64,000 nucleotides of DNA, taken from the NCBI GenBank assembly GCA_023014485.1, contig JAJOZX010002356.1, positions 1-64,000 on the forward strand. The letters are read 5' to 3'. Position 1 is the first letter of the stretch, and every line of letters starts with the position of its first letter. Positions 45,226 to 57,106 of this stretch are shown in pieces. The DNA is from Bathynomus jamesi (Eukaryota; Arthropoda; Malacostraca; Isopoda; Cirolanidae). The notes under the pieces are model-generated. The model did no database searches. It saw nothing but the letters and a program-made list of their open reading frames with translations, and was not told the DNA's origin. Made by a program: the position numbers and the translations under genes.

Positions 45226-47710
45226 CGCAGAGGGAAAGGGAGTTAGCAGAGAAAGTACATGGCGCACGCCTTAAGATGACGTGTGTTCTAACCACGATTC
45301 ATACAGTTTTTGAACCTAGTTAGGGGCACCGGAGTAAGTGCCTTTAGTGATATCGGTAAACCGTTTTAATACAAAATACATTTGATCTTTCCTTATTCGT
45401 TTTATCTTATCCTAAAAAGCAGACAATGGCAGACAGCATATGGAGGTACGGGGACAAATACGGTATTTTAAATTTTAATGCTATCTCAAGGTGAGTATAA
45501 CTTCTAAACCACTTGTCCTATCAACTTGGTAAATATCTGAGAGGATTTCTGTCACTGAGAGGATTCAGAAAATATGGTCATTTGATGATTTATCTTTTTC
45601 AGTAAAAAATTGTCAATTTGGCCAAATTTCCAAAATTGAAATTTTCAAGGTCGATGCGCGACCCCTAAATATTGATCGATTTTGGTAAAAATGGTGTCAG
45701 TGTACTTCCACTGAACCAAATCATGGGAAAAACTTTGACCAGCTATAATTTTAAAAAAAAGTGAAAAGTGATCCACCCTAAATTGTACATCCTTCTAAAG
45801 GCCTGGAAACATACTCTAAGCATGCGCACATCATTCACGCAATAACGCTCACATTCATCAGCTATACTGTATGGACTAGTTTCATTAAAACTGTTGTAGA
45901 AGCGGTCAAAATCTCTTCACGTTCACTACCACTCATGTTGGTGTAGTTAAAGTAATGTTTGGGTGGAGGTAATCCTGCGTAATTTAAAGTTTCGTTAGTG
46001 AGGAATGTGTAAGGGAAATATCCATTTGAAACTTCGACGGCTACACCCATCACCTTGGGTAACTTGGCTAATTTACAAGGTGTGAACAGCAGGGTGTCTT
46101 TAAACTGTACATTACCTCTTATCTGCATTTGTATAAGTTTGTTGCCTATTTTCAAGGGGTCGCCTGTAAATATCTCCGATTACTCGTGTTCAAGCAATTC
46201 CTTATAAAGGAATTGTGTGTCAAATTTTGCCCCGTTATGGGCAAGAATATACACAGTCATTTTTTTGAACTTGTCCGCTAATTTGACAACATAGGATACA
46301 AAGAGTTTCACAGGGCTGTCGTGTGCAATCGCTTTAAAAACGTTTGTCCGCTCACCACATTTGTGACATTCATCACACTCGACATCCGTGCACTCATCAC
46401 AGATAGTCTGGCTTACGAGTAAATATGGAATAACCTCTTTGGTTTCAGCGTTCGTGTATGTTTCTATATCGTAGTACACTGTTATACAGGGTTTATTTTT
46501 AGGCTTAGCATCTTTCATATAACATAAATGTCTCACTCCATCCGCCTTATATTTTTCATGCCATGTAGAACAGTGAATTTTCTCGCATTTATGCACAAAC
46601 TTACCCCAATTATTCATCATATGAAACATGCCACATTCACAGATTCTCATTTTCCTGCAAGTGCCAATTGATTTATGGAGCTCAAAGCATTTATTATTGA
46701 AAAATGTACGTCTACACACATTACATTCCCTCTTCTCAGCCTCAACTACACGACTTTCACATTTGAGGCTTTTACACTGCTCACATACCATGTAGCACTC
46801 CTTACAATGTTTCCCTATATCATCCGCAAACTCGAGACATCCTTTACGCAAATCATGATGTCTTCCATATTTTCGACTTTTATCATAACTAGCGTAGAGA
46901 GTCCTTATATTACGGATGGGGAGATACGATGTTCCTGACAAACCTAAAGTAGGTAGAGGTCTTGTACGATCTCTCACAGAGCTTTTAAAAACATACACAG
47001 TCCTACGATGATCATCCATTCCAAATACAATTATACGAACATCCATTTCCTGCTCTACCCTTCTCAGCTCTTCAGGACCCATATTACACTCAAACTCAAG
47101 CTTACAATCTGAAGCCAGTTTACGGGCACGCTGCACAACCGTAGGCGGCCAGATATTATATGCGATTGTATTTAGCACAGTGAACTTATCAGCTAAGACT
47201 ATTGCTATAAAGCCGCAACCACGATCCACGTTTAAATGCTTTCTGTAAATAACCGGAGAAATGAAATTAAGAGTATAAGGTGTGGCACTATGACCCGCAA
47301 CCCGGAATACTCTGTCAATATCTACCGTGAAGTTGTCCATATTGAAGGCTGTACTACTTTGAGAGGCCTGCATTATACGGCCCAAGATATATTCTGTGTC
47401 TACACCTGCCAAGCATCTGAACGGTATTATTACCCGAAAATCGTCTACATCCCCGTCATCTGAACCGAACCTGAAGGACAACTTCGTCCGGACTTCACGT
47501 TCGTCGCTGTTCTGAAGGGCAAACTCCACAATACGTTCAACTACTCGTCGTAGTCCATCACCGTTGGTATACAGGGATCCAGGGTCAACCCTGACCACGT
47601 ACCGGTTTCTAGTCAGGGCAGGGTGGGGAAGCGGTGCGCACCAACTCGAATGTTATACCTTCCTCCACAGCACGAGAAGCTGCTGCTGCTGGTGTAGAGG
47701 AAGCAAAACC

Positions 47711-48749
47711 AACCTTAATTAAGCAAGGTGACGTGTATATATACACTGCGTATATAAATAGTATTCCTGTTATTTTTTTATTTTTAATAAGCACTAAAAA
47801 ATAGTCGATGTATACTCCTATTTAAGGCCATTAAGCGACAGTCGTGTGCGGTGCAGTAAATGGAGATTAACAGCTTCAAACTTATTTTCCCATTCAATTG
47901 CAGCAAAAACAACAAAAAATGTGTAACTATTTTTATTGCAAAAGTGCTGTTATAAAATGTATATGTATATAAATATATGCATTGTAAAGTAGACCTATGA
48001 CTCCATCCAAATGTACCCATTTTACTTCTTTGCATTCTTTGGGGAATGCCTACAGAAGCTATCTTTCCCATATCCCATCTGGACATCCCAAAAGATAGGT
48101 TACTGTATATAAGTTGAGTGAAGGAAAGAGCTGGAGACGGTTACTGGCGGAAGAACAGGCTGGAAATGTTCAGAGAAAGACCGTGTTATGTACTAAAGAC
48201 AAGCATCATTAAGTATCAATTACTTAATATTTAATAATTTACTAAGAATAATTATCCCAGCTTTGCATCTCTAATAATAAAAGTGTAATCGACTTTCTGT
48301 GAATTCCCTCATCGGTGTTAGTCTGCAATCAGTGATCCACATATAATCCCCACTTGCCTCCCATCATTCACTTAATCGTCTTGGAACAATATCAGTATTA
48401 CAGACCAAAGAAATCAAACTAAACTGCAGTAAATTTTAGTTCACAAAGTATAAAAGTTCTATTTTTTTGCAGTTTTACGGAAATCTGGATCTCCGAAGGC
48501 CTTTCTAAAGTTTTGATCTTTTGGGTTGGCGAATGGAAGTGTAATTTGTTTGCAGGTGTGCAAGAGAATACGTGATATTCCACGATTGTTGCGTCATAAT
48601 GTCTGTTTATCTTTCAGATGTATAAACGATGTCACATTGTTTATACAGGGCCATTTCTGCGTGTCAGGGTTAAAAAGGGCTAAGTTGTCAAAGATATACA
48701 CATAGACGTGGCGCTTTTTAATCCCGACACGCAGATTTACATGTAATCT
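47711..48749. other. Stretch beyond the Polinton B break, no gene seen
   Basis: AT-rich DNA without recognisable genes or repeat borders. Confidence 0.5.
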
Positions 48750-49060
48750 TACAACGGGAACGTTCAATGGTTTGTAACCAAATTTCAATAAATTTTCTAT
48801 GCAGTGAATTGAAGGTAATATGAAGTGCAATACCCATTGGTATCTTCTGATCAAAAGAACGAGTAATGAATCGCATTAAATCTTGATTAACCCACATATG
48901 AGTGACTTACGTGTATACTAGTATGACTTTTGAGTGAAGCTGAGAGAGACTTTAAATAAAAATAAAAGTGCTTGTTGTCGTTTAATCTCCTTCGTAATGA
49001 GAAAGGTCATGTGACGGAGGACACTTCCAGTTTTACGTGGGATCCGAACCATGGTTCTCT
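48750..49060. repeat. Dispersed repeat, copy 2 (partner at 13080-13440)
   Basis: Shares the AACGAGTAATGAATCGCA and CTCCTTCGTAATGA blocks with copy 1. At 49036-49056 it carries ACGTGGGATCCGAACCA, the inverse of the core in CR1-like 3' ends. A SINE relative is possible, but no clear A/B boxes are seen. Confidence 0.5.
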
Positions 49061-49762
49061 TTTTACTTTCAACTTAGATGATGGTCACGAATATAATTTC
49101 TGAACAGAGCCAGCGTTGCTTAACTTCGCAAATGAAACGCAATAATAGGATGAAGGAGGTTATAAACTCGAGATTGGTCGTGAAAATGCAATAATTTATT
49201 CAGTTAATATTTTTATTGCAACAATTTAATTTTAATCATAAATTCCTTTAAGTAACGCAAATATTTAATATGTTTATATAAAAACAGAATTACTAATTTT
49301 AAAATAATTTTACAATTAATTCTATCCTTAAAAATAAACGAAACAGGAAATGCGTTCCAAATAGGAAGTAAACTTTTAACTTTTATCATAATAAAAAAAT
49401 TCACTGAATTCAGTAAGTTTTAATCATCGTTGCGCACATTTCGAGGAAGTTTAGAAAGGCGTTTCGTGATGTTCTTTAGCACCGAGTATTTACACGAATT
49501 AAGAGAGATAACTGCTTTCACTTCATGGGTGCAAATTCCATTTTGTTGGTATAATAAAGCGTCGACTTCACAAACTCTGACACTTTTATTCCTAAGTACT
49601 GCTCTGCATCACCTTCTTTCTTCTATTTCCTTTATAAAAGTTATTGTTTTTTAAAATACTTTAAAATAAACGTTTTCGTGATTAAAAAAGTGAAAATGAT
49701 TGTGAAATTAATTTTAATTTTAGCCTCATTCTGTTTTGGGGTGAAAGGTGGTGTATTGTTTG
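49061..49762. other. AT-rich stretch, no gene seen
   Basis: No recognisable coding sequence. A 74-codon forward frame at 49430-49654 has no family resemblance. Confidence 0.45.
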
Positions 49763-50661
49763 CAGTGATGTAGGTCTCGAGATCGGTCTCGGTCACGAGA
49801 CCGATCTCGAGACCCAATTTGCAGATCTCGATCTCGATCTCGGTCTCCGCTATTTAGATCTCGGTCTCGATCTCGGTCTCGACAGACGCGGTCTCGGTTT
49901 TTCTCCCCGAGACCTTTCGAGACCTCTCGAGACCGTAATGAAAAATATATGTTATTGGCATACTCATGATGGTGGCTTGGTTGAACAGACACAATTCAGA
50001 ATGTTTATGAAAGTTTGTAAAAGTAAGGGACTCTAGGTATTCACTAATCAGTCACCCTGTTTTGAGTTGCCACGTTTGTCTTGCGGGGGTGTGTGGGTCT
50101 GGATTTTTTTAGGTTAGCGCTACAAAAAATTTTCCCCCCCGCGCCCCCGTCAGATTAATTTTATTGAAAATGGAAACACTAAATAGAGAATTATATATAT
50201 ATATATATTGAGCGTGTATTTAGCCATGGAGGCATAATAATGAGGCCCCACAGAAGTCGAACTTCAGCAGATCTTCTGAGCATGCTGATGTTCCTAAGTG
50301 TAATGAGCACCTATCATGCTTTAAATAAATGCACAAGTAAATAAATAAAAAGTACGTATATATATATTCATTTGTTAATTTATAGGCTACACTTTTTGCA
50401 TTCAACACACTACATCTGAGAAAGTAGTTATTAGTTTATTAATATACTTAACATAGTCTAATTTCCATAGTAGTGTAAAACAAATTGAAAGGGCATGAGC
50501 TTGGTCTCGATCTCGATCTCGGTCTCGAATTTTAAGGGTCTCGATCTCGGAAGGTAGATCTCGATCTCGAACCTTTGATCTCGGTCTCGATCTTGGTCTC
50601 ACAGGATCCGGTCTCGGTCTCGGTCTCAGTCTCGGACTTGGTGGTCTCGACTACATCACTG
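49763..50661. mobile_element. Non-autonomous hAT element with GGTCTC/GATCTC hexamer arrays
   Basis: 899 bp. Ends CAGTGATGTAG and CTACATCACTG, flanked by a perfect 8-bp duplication ATTGTTTG (49755-49762, 50662-50669). Both subterminal regions (49772-49935 and 50502-50650) are arrays of the six-base units GGTCTC, GATCTC and near variants, largely in one strand sense. The centre is AT-rich and non-coding. Confidence 0.93.
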
Positions 50662-50669
50662 ATTGTTTG

Positions 50670-52892
50670 ACTCGAAGGAAACCATCAACAGTTGTGTGGT
50701 AAGTACATTGCCTATCTACCATAACAACCATAACCATAACGATGGGATTAGTTTTTATTGATGGTAAAATATGTAAATTTTATTATTGTCGTATTAAGAA
50801 AAAGTATAAATATTTTTGGTTCTCAACACTTTGTTTACCCTCTAAAATTTTAGGGATAGAGACAGAGACAAACATACATATAGACAGACAGATATATAAA
50901 TAGATAGGTAGACAATAACAAAAAATCATTGAATGAAGAAATAGATTTTCATGAAAATAATGAAAGAAATATTTTTAATAAAAGTATTTAATATATTAAC
51001 GTTTTTCATTCCTGAATATTAATCTTACAATATTGTGTTAAATATAATACAATAATTTAGTCAGTGGTACGCCGTCTTTATTATTAATACTAGTACAGTT
51101 CCCGTCACTTCGCTGACGGTTAGACAGGCTAAACTACAAAAAAAGAACCCAGCCGTGAAAATTTTGAGCTTCACATTGTGTCAACATTTCTGAATCTGGT
51201 ATCTCCCAAAACCTCCTCACCCCCATTCATACAACTTGGGGGCTAACCCCCTCCCCCATTACCCCCACCCCTCCCCATTACCCCACCCATCCCCCATTAC
51301 CCCCACCCCCACCCTTCCCCCATTGCTAAACTACAGAAAAGAACACAGTCATGAAAATCTTGAGCTTCACATTGCCGCCCGTAATACAATTTCTGAATTT
51401 TTTTTACAATTTCTGAATTTTTTTCTCACAATTTTTTCTCACAATTTCTGAAAGTGTGACGGACAGACGGACAGACAGACAGACGGACAGCTCTCTTATT
51501 ATAGTATAGATTATTATTATTATTATCATTATTATTATTATTATTATTTTTATTATCGACACTGAACAAACGGTGGTGAAGATAGAAACTTAAGTGTGAT
51601 TTGTAGGTCCTCTGTGGGTATGTGGGTGCAGTCTACTTATTTTTATTATTTTACTAATCAACTTTTATTTTTTTCAAATTTCATAATCTTCATTTTTAAA
51701 ATAAATATTAAAATATTACAATTTGTGTCATATTAATCTGTAAATTTGTTCCATAGAGAAAAAAAGCGTTTTAAATTTTAATTGTTCAATTTGAAAGGAT
51801 TAAGGGGCAATTTTTTGATAAAATGAATTTCTCAAATTTTCAAATGTTGACAAATTTGGGATAATTTATATTTTGAAACTGAAAATGATTCAAAATCATT
51901 CCTGAAAGGAAATATTTTCCAACAGCTTCTAAGATCGTTCCATAATTAATTCAGTGAAAGACGGTCTGTATGGAGCAATTTAGCTTTTCACTGTGCAAAA
52001 ATATAATGAACAATTGTTAATTGAACTATTTATTTTAATTTACCTGTAAGCATTAGGGTTTACTAGGCTCTCAGACTGGTTAAAAACAGGATATAATATA
52101 CTCGTATAATTTTTATGGTGATTTCTATGATCATCGAAGTGCATTCTTCAAAGAGGTAAAACTATTAAAGATCAAAGATGTAATGAAAGTGGCACATTTT
52201 TTACAAATATAAGAACAAAATCATTAACTTACATTGGAGGAATAACTATTCCTTTGTAACTCATCAAGAAATTCACTCATATCAGACTAGAAATAGATGA
52301 AAGCACGTTATTCCTCAATTTAGATTGTGTTCATCTCAGAAATTATCCATTTTCGATGGACTTAAAATATGGGATGATTTAAGTGCTGATATACAAAAAA
52401 GTTTCGTTTAAAAACAAGTTGAAATCTCAATTAATAATGGAGTACTGATAAAGATCGATAATAATTAAATGTACATTTCTGTATTAGTTGTTCATTTTTC
52501 GTGTCTAACATTCATTTCTTTGTATTGTATTAGTATCATTTCTATAATAATGACTGTTTTTATAGGTTTCATATCTATAGCAATAACTTAAGATTGACTT
52601 ATTCTGTATTTCTACTATTAGTTCAGTTGTGCATTATTCATAATTTTATGGTGACTTATATATCATGTAATTTATCTCTTACTAATTTGAGAGCCCAGTA
52701 AAGCCGAAAAATTAAGGAGAAAATTATATAAAATAAATAGTTCAATTGACAGTATTATTATATTATTTACACTAAAGTATTATTGTAACACAAGAGAAAT
52801 ATTGTAATTTTTATTTTATGAATACATTTATAGATAAATTATTTTATAAATATTTATAAATAAATAAAATAAACTAAATAAAAGTGTATATT
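50670..52892. other. Gene-free stretch with simple repeats and a dispersed motif
   Basis: Holds two copies of a unit with AAACTACA.AAAAGAAC and TTTTGAGCTTCACATT (51133-51178 and 51325-51375), a C-rich run (51190-51320), GACA repeats (51460-51492) and ATT repeats (51510-51560). No gene recognised. Confidence 0.6.
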
Positions 52893-52950
52893 TTGACTTC
52901 ACACTGACTTCACACTGACTTCACACTGATTTCACACTGACTTCACAATT
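52893..52950. repeat. Tandem 11-bp repeat
   Basis: Five units of TTCACACTGAC with one T-for-C change. Confidence 0.9.
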
Positions 52951-53067
52951 TCGTTGTCATGTCTCTCTGTCCGTCTGAACTGTAGACACCATGTATTTAC
53001 TATTAAGCGATTCTGAACATAGAAATAAATACGCTTTGCTTTGTTTCAACATTTTACTGTAGCGCGT

Positions 53068-53195
53068 TAAGATTTTCATTGCTGCGTTCTTTTCTATTGT
53101 TTTATTGACCGAATAATTAACCCCCTTAATTACTGAGGGTTCAATTATTCGGTCAATAAAACTATAGAAAAGAACACAGTAATGAAAATCTTAAG
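53068..53195. repeat. Short palindrome (foldback)
   Basis: Arms from AAGATTTTCATTGCTG to its inverse AGTAATGAAAATCTT, with centre at about 53131. A third, direct arm-like copy follows at 53225-53290. It includes the dispersed GAGCTTCACATC-type motif at its right edge. Confidence 0.8.
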
Positions 53196-53290
53196 CTTCA
53201 CATCCGAACCCATTTTATCAAGATTTGTGAAGCTTAAGAGTTTCATGGCTGGTTCCTTTCTAGTTTTACTGACCGAATAATTGACTTCCC

Positions 53291-53733
53291 AGTGATTGGG
53301 GGGCTGCAGGCTTAGCTAAATGGGCCCGTATGGCCCACTTAAGTTAGTATATTGTTAATCATAAGTACCTTTTTGCTGATGTTTTATCTTTAATTAATCT
53401 GAGATTCCGGTAAAGCCTAACGTTTAAAAGACAAATAAAATAAAATAAATAGTCCAACTGAGAATTACTTATTTTATGTTAAAGAATCATTTCTTCCTTC
53501 ATCCATTCAAAGACTAATGTGAATGTTTAAGAAAATATCTAATCAATTGTTTAACACTAAACTTTCTCATATATGAGATTTAACTTAGAGTAAGCCTACT
53601 GTATATCAAGAATCCTAGGTCTAAGCTAGGCTCTGGGTTACAGGTTATACTTCTTAACCTTAAGTGGTGTTAATAGCCAAGACTTATCTAATAAAGGAAT
53701 TTAATAAATACGTTGAAGAAACATACAAAACTG
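53291..53733. other. AT-rich stretch, no gene seen
   Basis: No recognisable feature. Confidence 0.45.
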
Positions 53734-54303
53734 GGATCAATCCAAGATTGCGCACCTAAAACCGAGTTAGGTGCTTATTCTTGGATTGAGGTTCAGCCAG
53801 GTGCTTATTCTTGGATTGAGGTTCAGCCAGGTGCTTAATCTTGGATTGAGGTCTTTTAGGTCTTTTAGCCTTATTTAGTTAGCTTTATAAAGCTAACTAA
53901 CGAAAATATCACGACCTAACCTAACCAATCGTCAAGAGCGTACGGTTAACCTAACGATTGGTTAGGTTAGGTCGTGATATTTTCGTTAGTCTTTTAGGTC
54001 TTTTAGCCTTCTTTAGTTAGATTTTTAAAGGTAACTAACGAAAATATCACGACCTAACCTAACCAATCGGTAGGTTAACCGTACGCTCTTGACGAATGGT
54101 TAGATTAGGTCGTGATATTTTCGTTAGTTAGCTTTATAAAGCTAACTAAAGAAGGCTAGGGTCCCTGATCTTCAAATCATCCAACGAGTTAGGTGCTTAT
54201 TCTTGGATTGAGGTTCAGCTAGGTGCTTATTCTTGGATTGGAGTTCAGCCAGGTGCTTAATCTTGGATTGAGGTCTTTTAGGTGCGCAATCTTGGATTGA
54301 TCT
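53734..54303. mobile_element. 570-bp nested foldback element
   Basis: Ends GGATCAATCCAAGATTGCG and a matching inverse that differs at the last base, with an 8-bp duplication CAAAACTG (53726-53733, 54304-54311). Inside, two blocks of three AGGTGCTTATTCTTGGATTG repeats lie in the same orientation, around two inner palindromes built from ACGAAAATATCACGACCTAA and ACCAATCGTCAAGAGCGTAC-type words. It codes for nothing. Confidence 0.85.
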
Positions 54304-54477
54304 CAAAACTGAAGCCTTCATAGAATAAATGCACAAATATAATAATTTTCTCCTCTTTTCCAGACAACCGATAAATACAAATAAAAAAATAAAATGTCGA
54401 TTTGAAGTTTCATATATACTACTCCCATTTAGAGTGCATTTTTTTCTAATTTACTTGTGTTTCCTCCTTACATGCAG

Positions 54478-54586
54478 ACTCTTTCAATTCCTGAAGAAGA
54501 TTTTAAGCTTCTTCGCAAGATTTCTGGTCGTTTGGACATGTTCCTGGAGAGGAATCTCGAAGCGGGTCACCAAAGTCTCAAAAAAG
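54478..54586 (+). CDS. Orphan exon candidate of an unknown host gene
   Basis: A 36-codon open stretch between a pyrimidine-rich acceptor (CATGCAG) and a donor (AAAAAAGgtgaaa): TLSIPEEDFKLLRKISGRL, then DMFLERNLEAGHQSLKK. The composition is protein-like and higher in GC than its flanks. No family is recognised. A second exon candidate lies at 55142. Confidence 0.4.
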
Positions 54587-55141
54587 GTGAAAATCACATA
54601 ATGACCAACGATTTGTTTCCACCAAATCTTAAACTCACAATATTCACAATAAATGAATTTCACTCTCTTGACAGTATTTAAGCAAAACAATTTATAGTTG
54701 CAAGCTTATGATATTAATTAAGAGTTTATGATGAAAATTACCTTTAATTTGAACCACAAACTGTTGTTAATTTTTTGGCGAAAGTTACCTAAATTAAACT
54801 TTTAATTTTCTAACATCTTAAAAGCGGATTTGAAGACTTTGTTTTAATCTTTTAACTTGTTTACAAAAGTAATTAAATTCAATTGACTTTTAAACATTTT
54901 TTTCCTTAATTTCCAAAATGATAAAATATAAAGCGAAAATTCCCATTGAATTCTTTAAGAACATTATGAAACTTAGATTTTTAAAACAACATTAAAGAAT
55001 GACGGAGTATCCTGTGGAAAAAGGGAAAATAGAATGCAGAGTATTCATAAATTACATTTGCAAATTCAAACCGTTTTTAAATACTAATTAAGTTAAATAG
55101 AATGATGCAGTTTTTTGTTTTTGAAAGGACATCTCACAAAG

Positions 55142-55298
55142 GGTTTTCTTACATGACGACAGTTTCCGATATTTCGGATCTTAAGATCAGGAGTACTGAT
55201 GCATTTGCGACCGTTAATTCAGAAATGCTAACTCGAACTTGGATAGAGATCGAATATCACCTCGGCGTGTTAAGTGTGACAAAGGACGCTTACATTGA
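55142..55298 (+). CDS. Second orphan exon candidate, truncated by an RTE fragment
   Basis: In phase with the previous candidate if the acceptor is ACAAAG at 55141: FSYMTTVSDISDLKIRSTDA, then a segment with TRTWIEIEYHLGVLSVTKD. It runs directly into an RTE-like fragment. A better-looking acceptor at 55127 would instead give a stop after ten codons. Both readings are uncertain. Confidence 0.3.
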
Positions 55299-55548
55299 AA
55301 TGGAAGGGGCTCAAAGCTGATCCTTGGTGCAGACCAACTTCCACCCCAAAGCTCTCTGACACACTCACGCTACTCCTCACCTTAGTTGTTACTCCCCTGT
55401 ACATCCCCTTGATCAGTTTAACATACTTCTCCGGTACCACCATCTTTCCCTTAAGCATCTCCAAACTTCCTGCCGTGGTATCCTATCATATGCCTTCTCC
55501 AAGTCAATAAAAACCACGTGCAACGCCTTCTGCCCCTCTCTGTACCTC
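55299..55548 (-). pseudogene. Internal fragment of the RTE-like element
   Basis: About 250 bp, very similar to 24774-25020, covering the RT region VPEKYVKLIKGMYRGVTTK to GLHQGSALSPFHF. Both ends are cut, including the 3' end, so it did not arrive by simple target-primed insertion. A small insertion shifts its frame near 55440. Confidence 0.85.
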
Positions 55549-55593
55549 TATAAAGATAATTTATGGACACTTTGTAGTTCTATACTCGAGAAT

Positions 55594-55706
55594 GAATTTA
55601 TCCATAAAGTGAGAGTTGGTATCCTCGCACTCAATGTAATTCCCATTTCATTTATCCAAAACGTGACAGATGGTATCTTTGCACTCAATGGGATTCCCAT
55701 TTCAAT
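55594..55706. repeat. Two tandem units of about 56 bp
   Basis: ATTTATCCA..GTGA.AG.TGGTATC and GCACTCAATG..ATTCCCATTT recur once, starting near 55594 and 55650. Confidence 0.7.
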
Positions 55707-57106
55707 GCGCGAAAAAGAATCTCAGGTGAGGTAATTTTAAAATCAATATTTTCCCATTTCCTGCCACGGATTCTCATTTTAGCTCACCTTAATTTAAGTT
55801 AGGTTAAGTTCCGTTTGGTTAGGAAATATTAGACGATTTCATTTCGTGTCATTATCCAGGATATGAACGAGAGTGACATTCTTTCTGAAATGAAGAAATC
55901 CTTTTCAATAATGTGGACTTTTCACTTTGTACATTTTCAATGGCGGATCGTAAATTAAAATGGAAACGTGATTGAAGAGGAAGTTATCTTTTCCGAAGTG
56001 CTCTAAAACTTTCTCTATAAGATTTCAAATTCAGTTTAAATGATACAAATTGCCAAAATTTCAATGAGGCTTTAACTGGAAGACACTCAACAAGTATTGC
56101 TCGTGAGGAGATGAAGATGGACTGGATATTTGCCTGAAGATACATGCAATTGTAGAAGCAAGACCAAGAAATGTGCCGAAGATGATTGAATGGAGCGAGA
56201 TAAAGGAGTATTTAGTATCCTTCGTGCGTGGAAGCAAGTACAGGAATGAGAAATATTTTGAAATTAGATTATTTAAAATTTGGGTTGAGAAGAAAATGGG
56301 GTTTAGACCCCTTCTTGAGGAGTGATAGGAGGAGACTGTAGACACCAATCGACCAGGAAGTACTTCAAGGGGTGGGACGTTCGGCACGAGACAGGAGTGC
56401 TAAAACTCCCGTTTCTCTTTTTCACTTTCCCCTTCAGCTGATCTTTTTCCGTGTCTCAAAATGTATAAAAAAAGCGGCATCGTTGAGCCTTCGAGACCTT
56501 GTTTTCGGTTCTCTTCTTCTTCTTTTCTATGGAGGGGTGACTTCTACGGGCGTTCGCTTTTGGCCCCTCCTTCCTACATAAAAGAAAAAGTTACGAGCCT
56601 CAGTTTTATTCAACACTTAATTAACAATTTCTGAGAAGTCTACTTTGTCTCGTTGGCTTTACACTTTAAACCGAATTTCTGGCACCAATTAGACGCATTT
56701 TAGACATTTTAAATGCTTAGGATATAAAATTATATTAATTTATATATACATTATTTTATATTGTGGTAAAAAATTTAGAATAGAATACTTTCAATTATTA
56801 ACAAACTAAAGAGAGTTAATAAAGGGTAAATTTTGTTATTATTATTATAATTCATAAATTTAAAATTCATCAAGTTATAAATTATTATTTATATATAAAG
56901 AGAGAATACATTAATTAATTTCACTGAATTATAATAGGTGGGTTTAGTAAGAATTGTGGGTAGCGCGGCATCAAGGCTGCTCCGTAAATTATAAGTTAGA
57001 ATGGTGACACCTCACGATGTTGGTGATTCCAGCTTCATTTCCAAAATAATTAAAAATAATTTTAAAATCGTGGACATTCGAATATAAATAATTTATTAAA
57101 TAAATA
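55707..57106. other. Gene-free stretch
   Basis: Mostly AT-rich; a moderately complex part at 56060-56580 has only short frames with no family resemblance. Confidence 0.45.

Larger units (their letters stand above)
42849..45783 (+). mobile_element. 2.9-kb DNA transposon, superfamily not assigned
   Basis: Long inverted repeats, 42849-43187 and 45448-45783, about 337 bp and very similar, with ends ATTTAGGGTGGATCAC. TGTACA lies on both sides (42843-42848, 45784-45789), while the uninterrupted Polinton A has it once, so this is a 6-bp target duplication. Inside are two forward coding segments and a hAT MITE. The high similarity of the two repeats suggests a recent insertion. It is not a mariner, hAT or piggyBac by ends or duplication length. 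Confidence 0.9.
41040..47598 (-). pseudogene. POLB: Polinton family B DNA polymerase, copy B, split by a transposon
   Basis: Readable pieces on the reverse strand: 46180-47598 (472 codons: N-terminus, Cys/His stretch, exonuclease I YYDIETY, II NGAKFDTQF with its Asp intact), 45862-46155, then the insertion 42849-45783, 42544-42864 (YIDRFKCEPLQVAT...GHKAIYW), 41915-42529 (motif A YDFCSLYPYV), and 41040-41318 (C-terminus). A TAA near 46183 ends the first piece. Motifs B and C lie in the decayed 41340-41900 part. Less eroded in the N-terminal half than copy A. Confidence 0.87.
38427..47710 (-). mobile_element. Polinton/Maverick B, truncated, inverted relative to A
   Basis: Starts AGTAGTATGACCGC at 38427 and carries, in reverse orientation, the last unknown gene, the small conserved gene and the polymerase. 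Similarity to copy A stops near 47710, within the region that codes the polymerase N-terminus. Integrase, capsid and protease genes and the other terminal repeat are missing. Protein identity to copy A is high but far from complete, so they are separate insertions or an old duplication. A 2.9-kb transposon splits the polymerase. Confidence 0.85.

Noticed and set aside
49726..50602. Frames rich in Arg-Asp (RS/RD-like protein)
   Set aside because: They translate the GGTCTC/GATCTC hexamer arrays of a non-coding hAT element.
49763..50661. CRISPR-like repeat arrays
   Set aside because: Units are six bases without spacers and lie within a hAT element of animal DNA.
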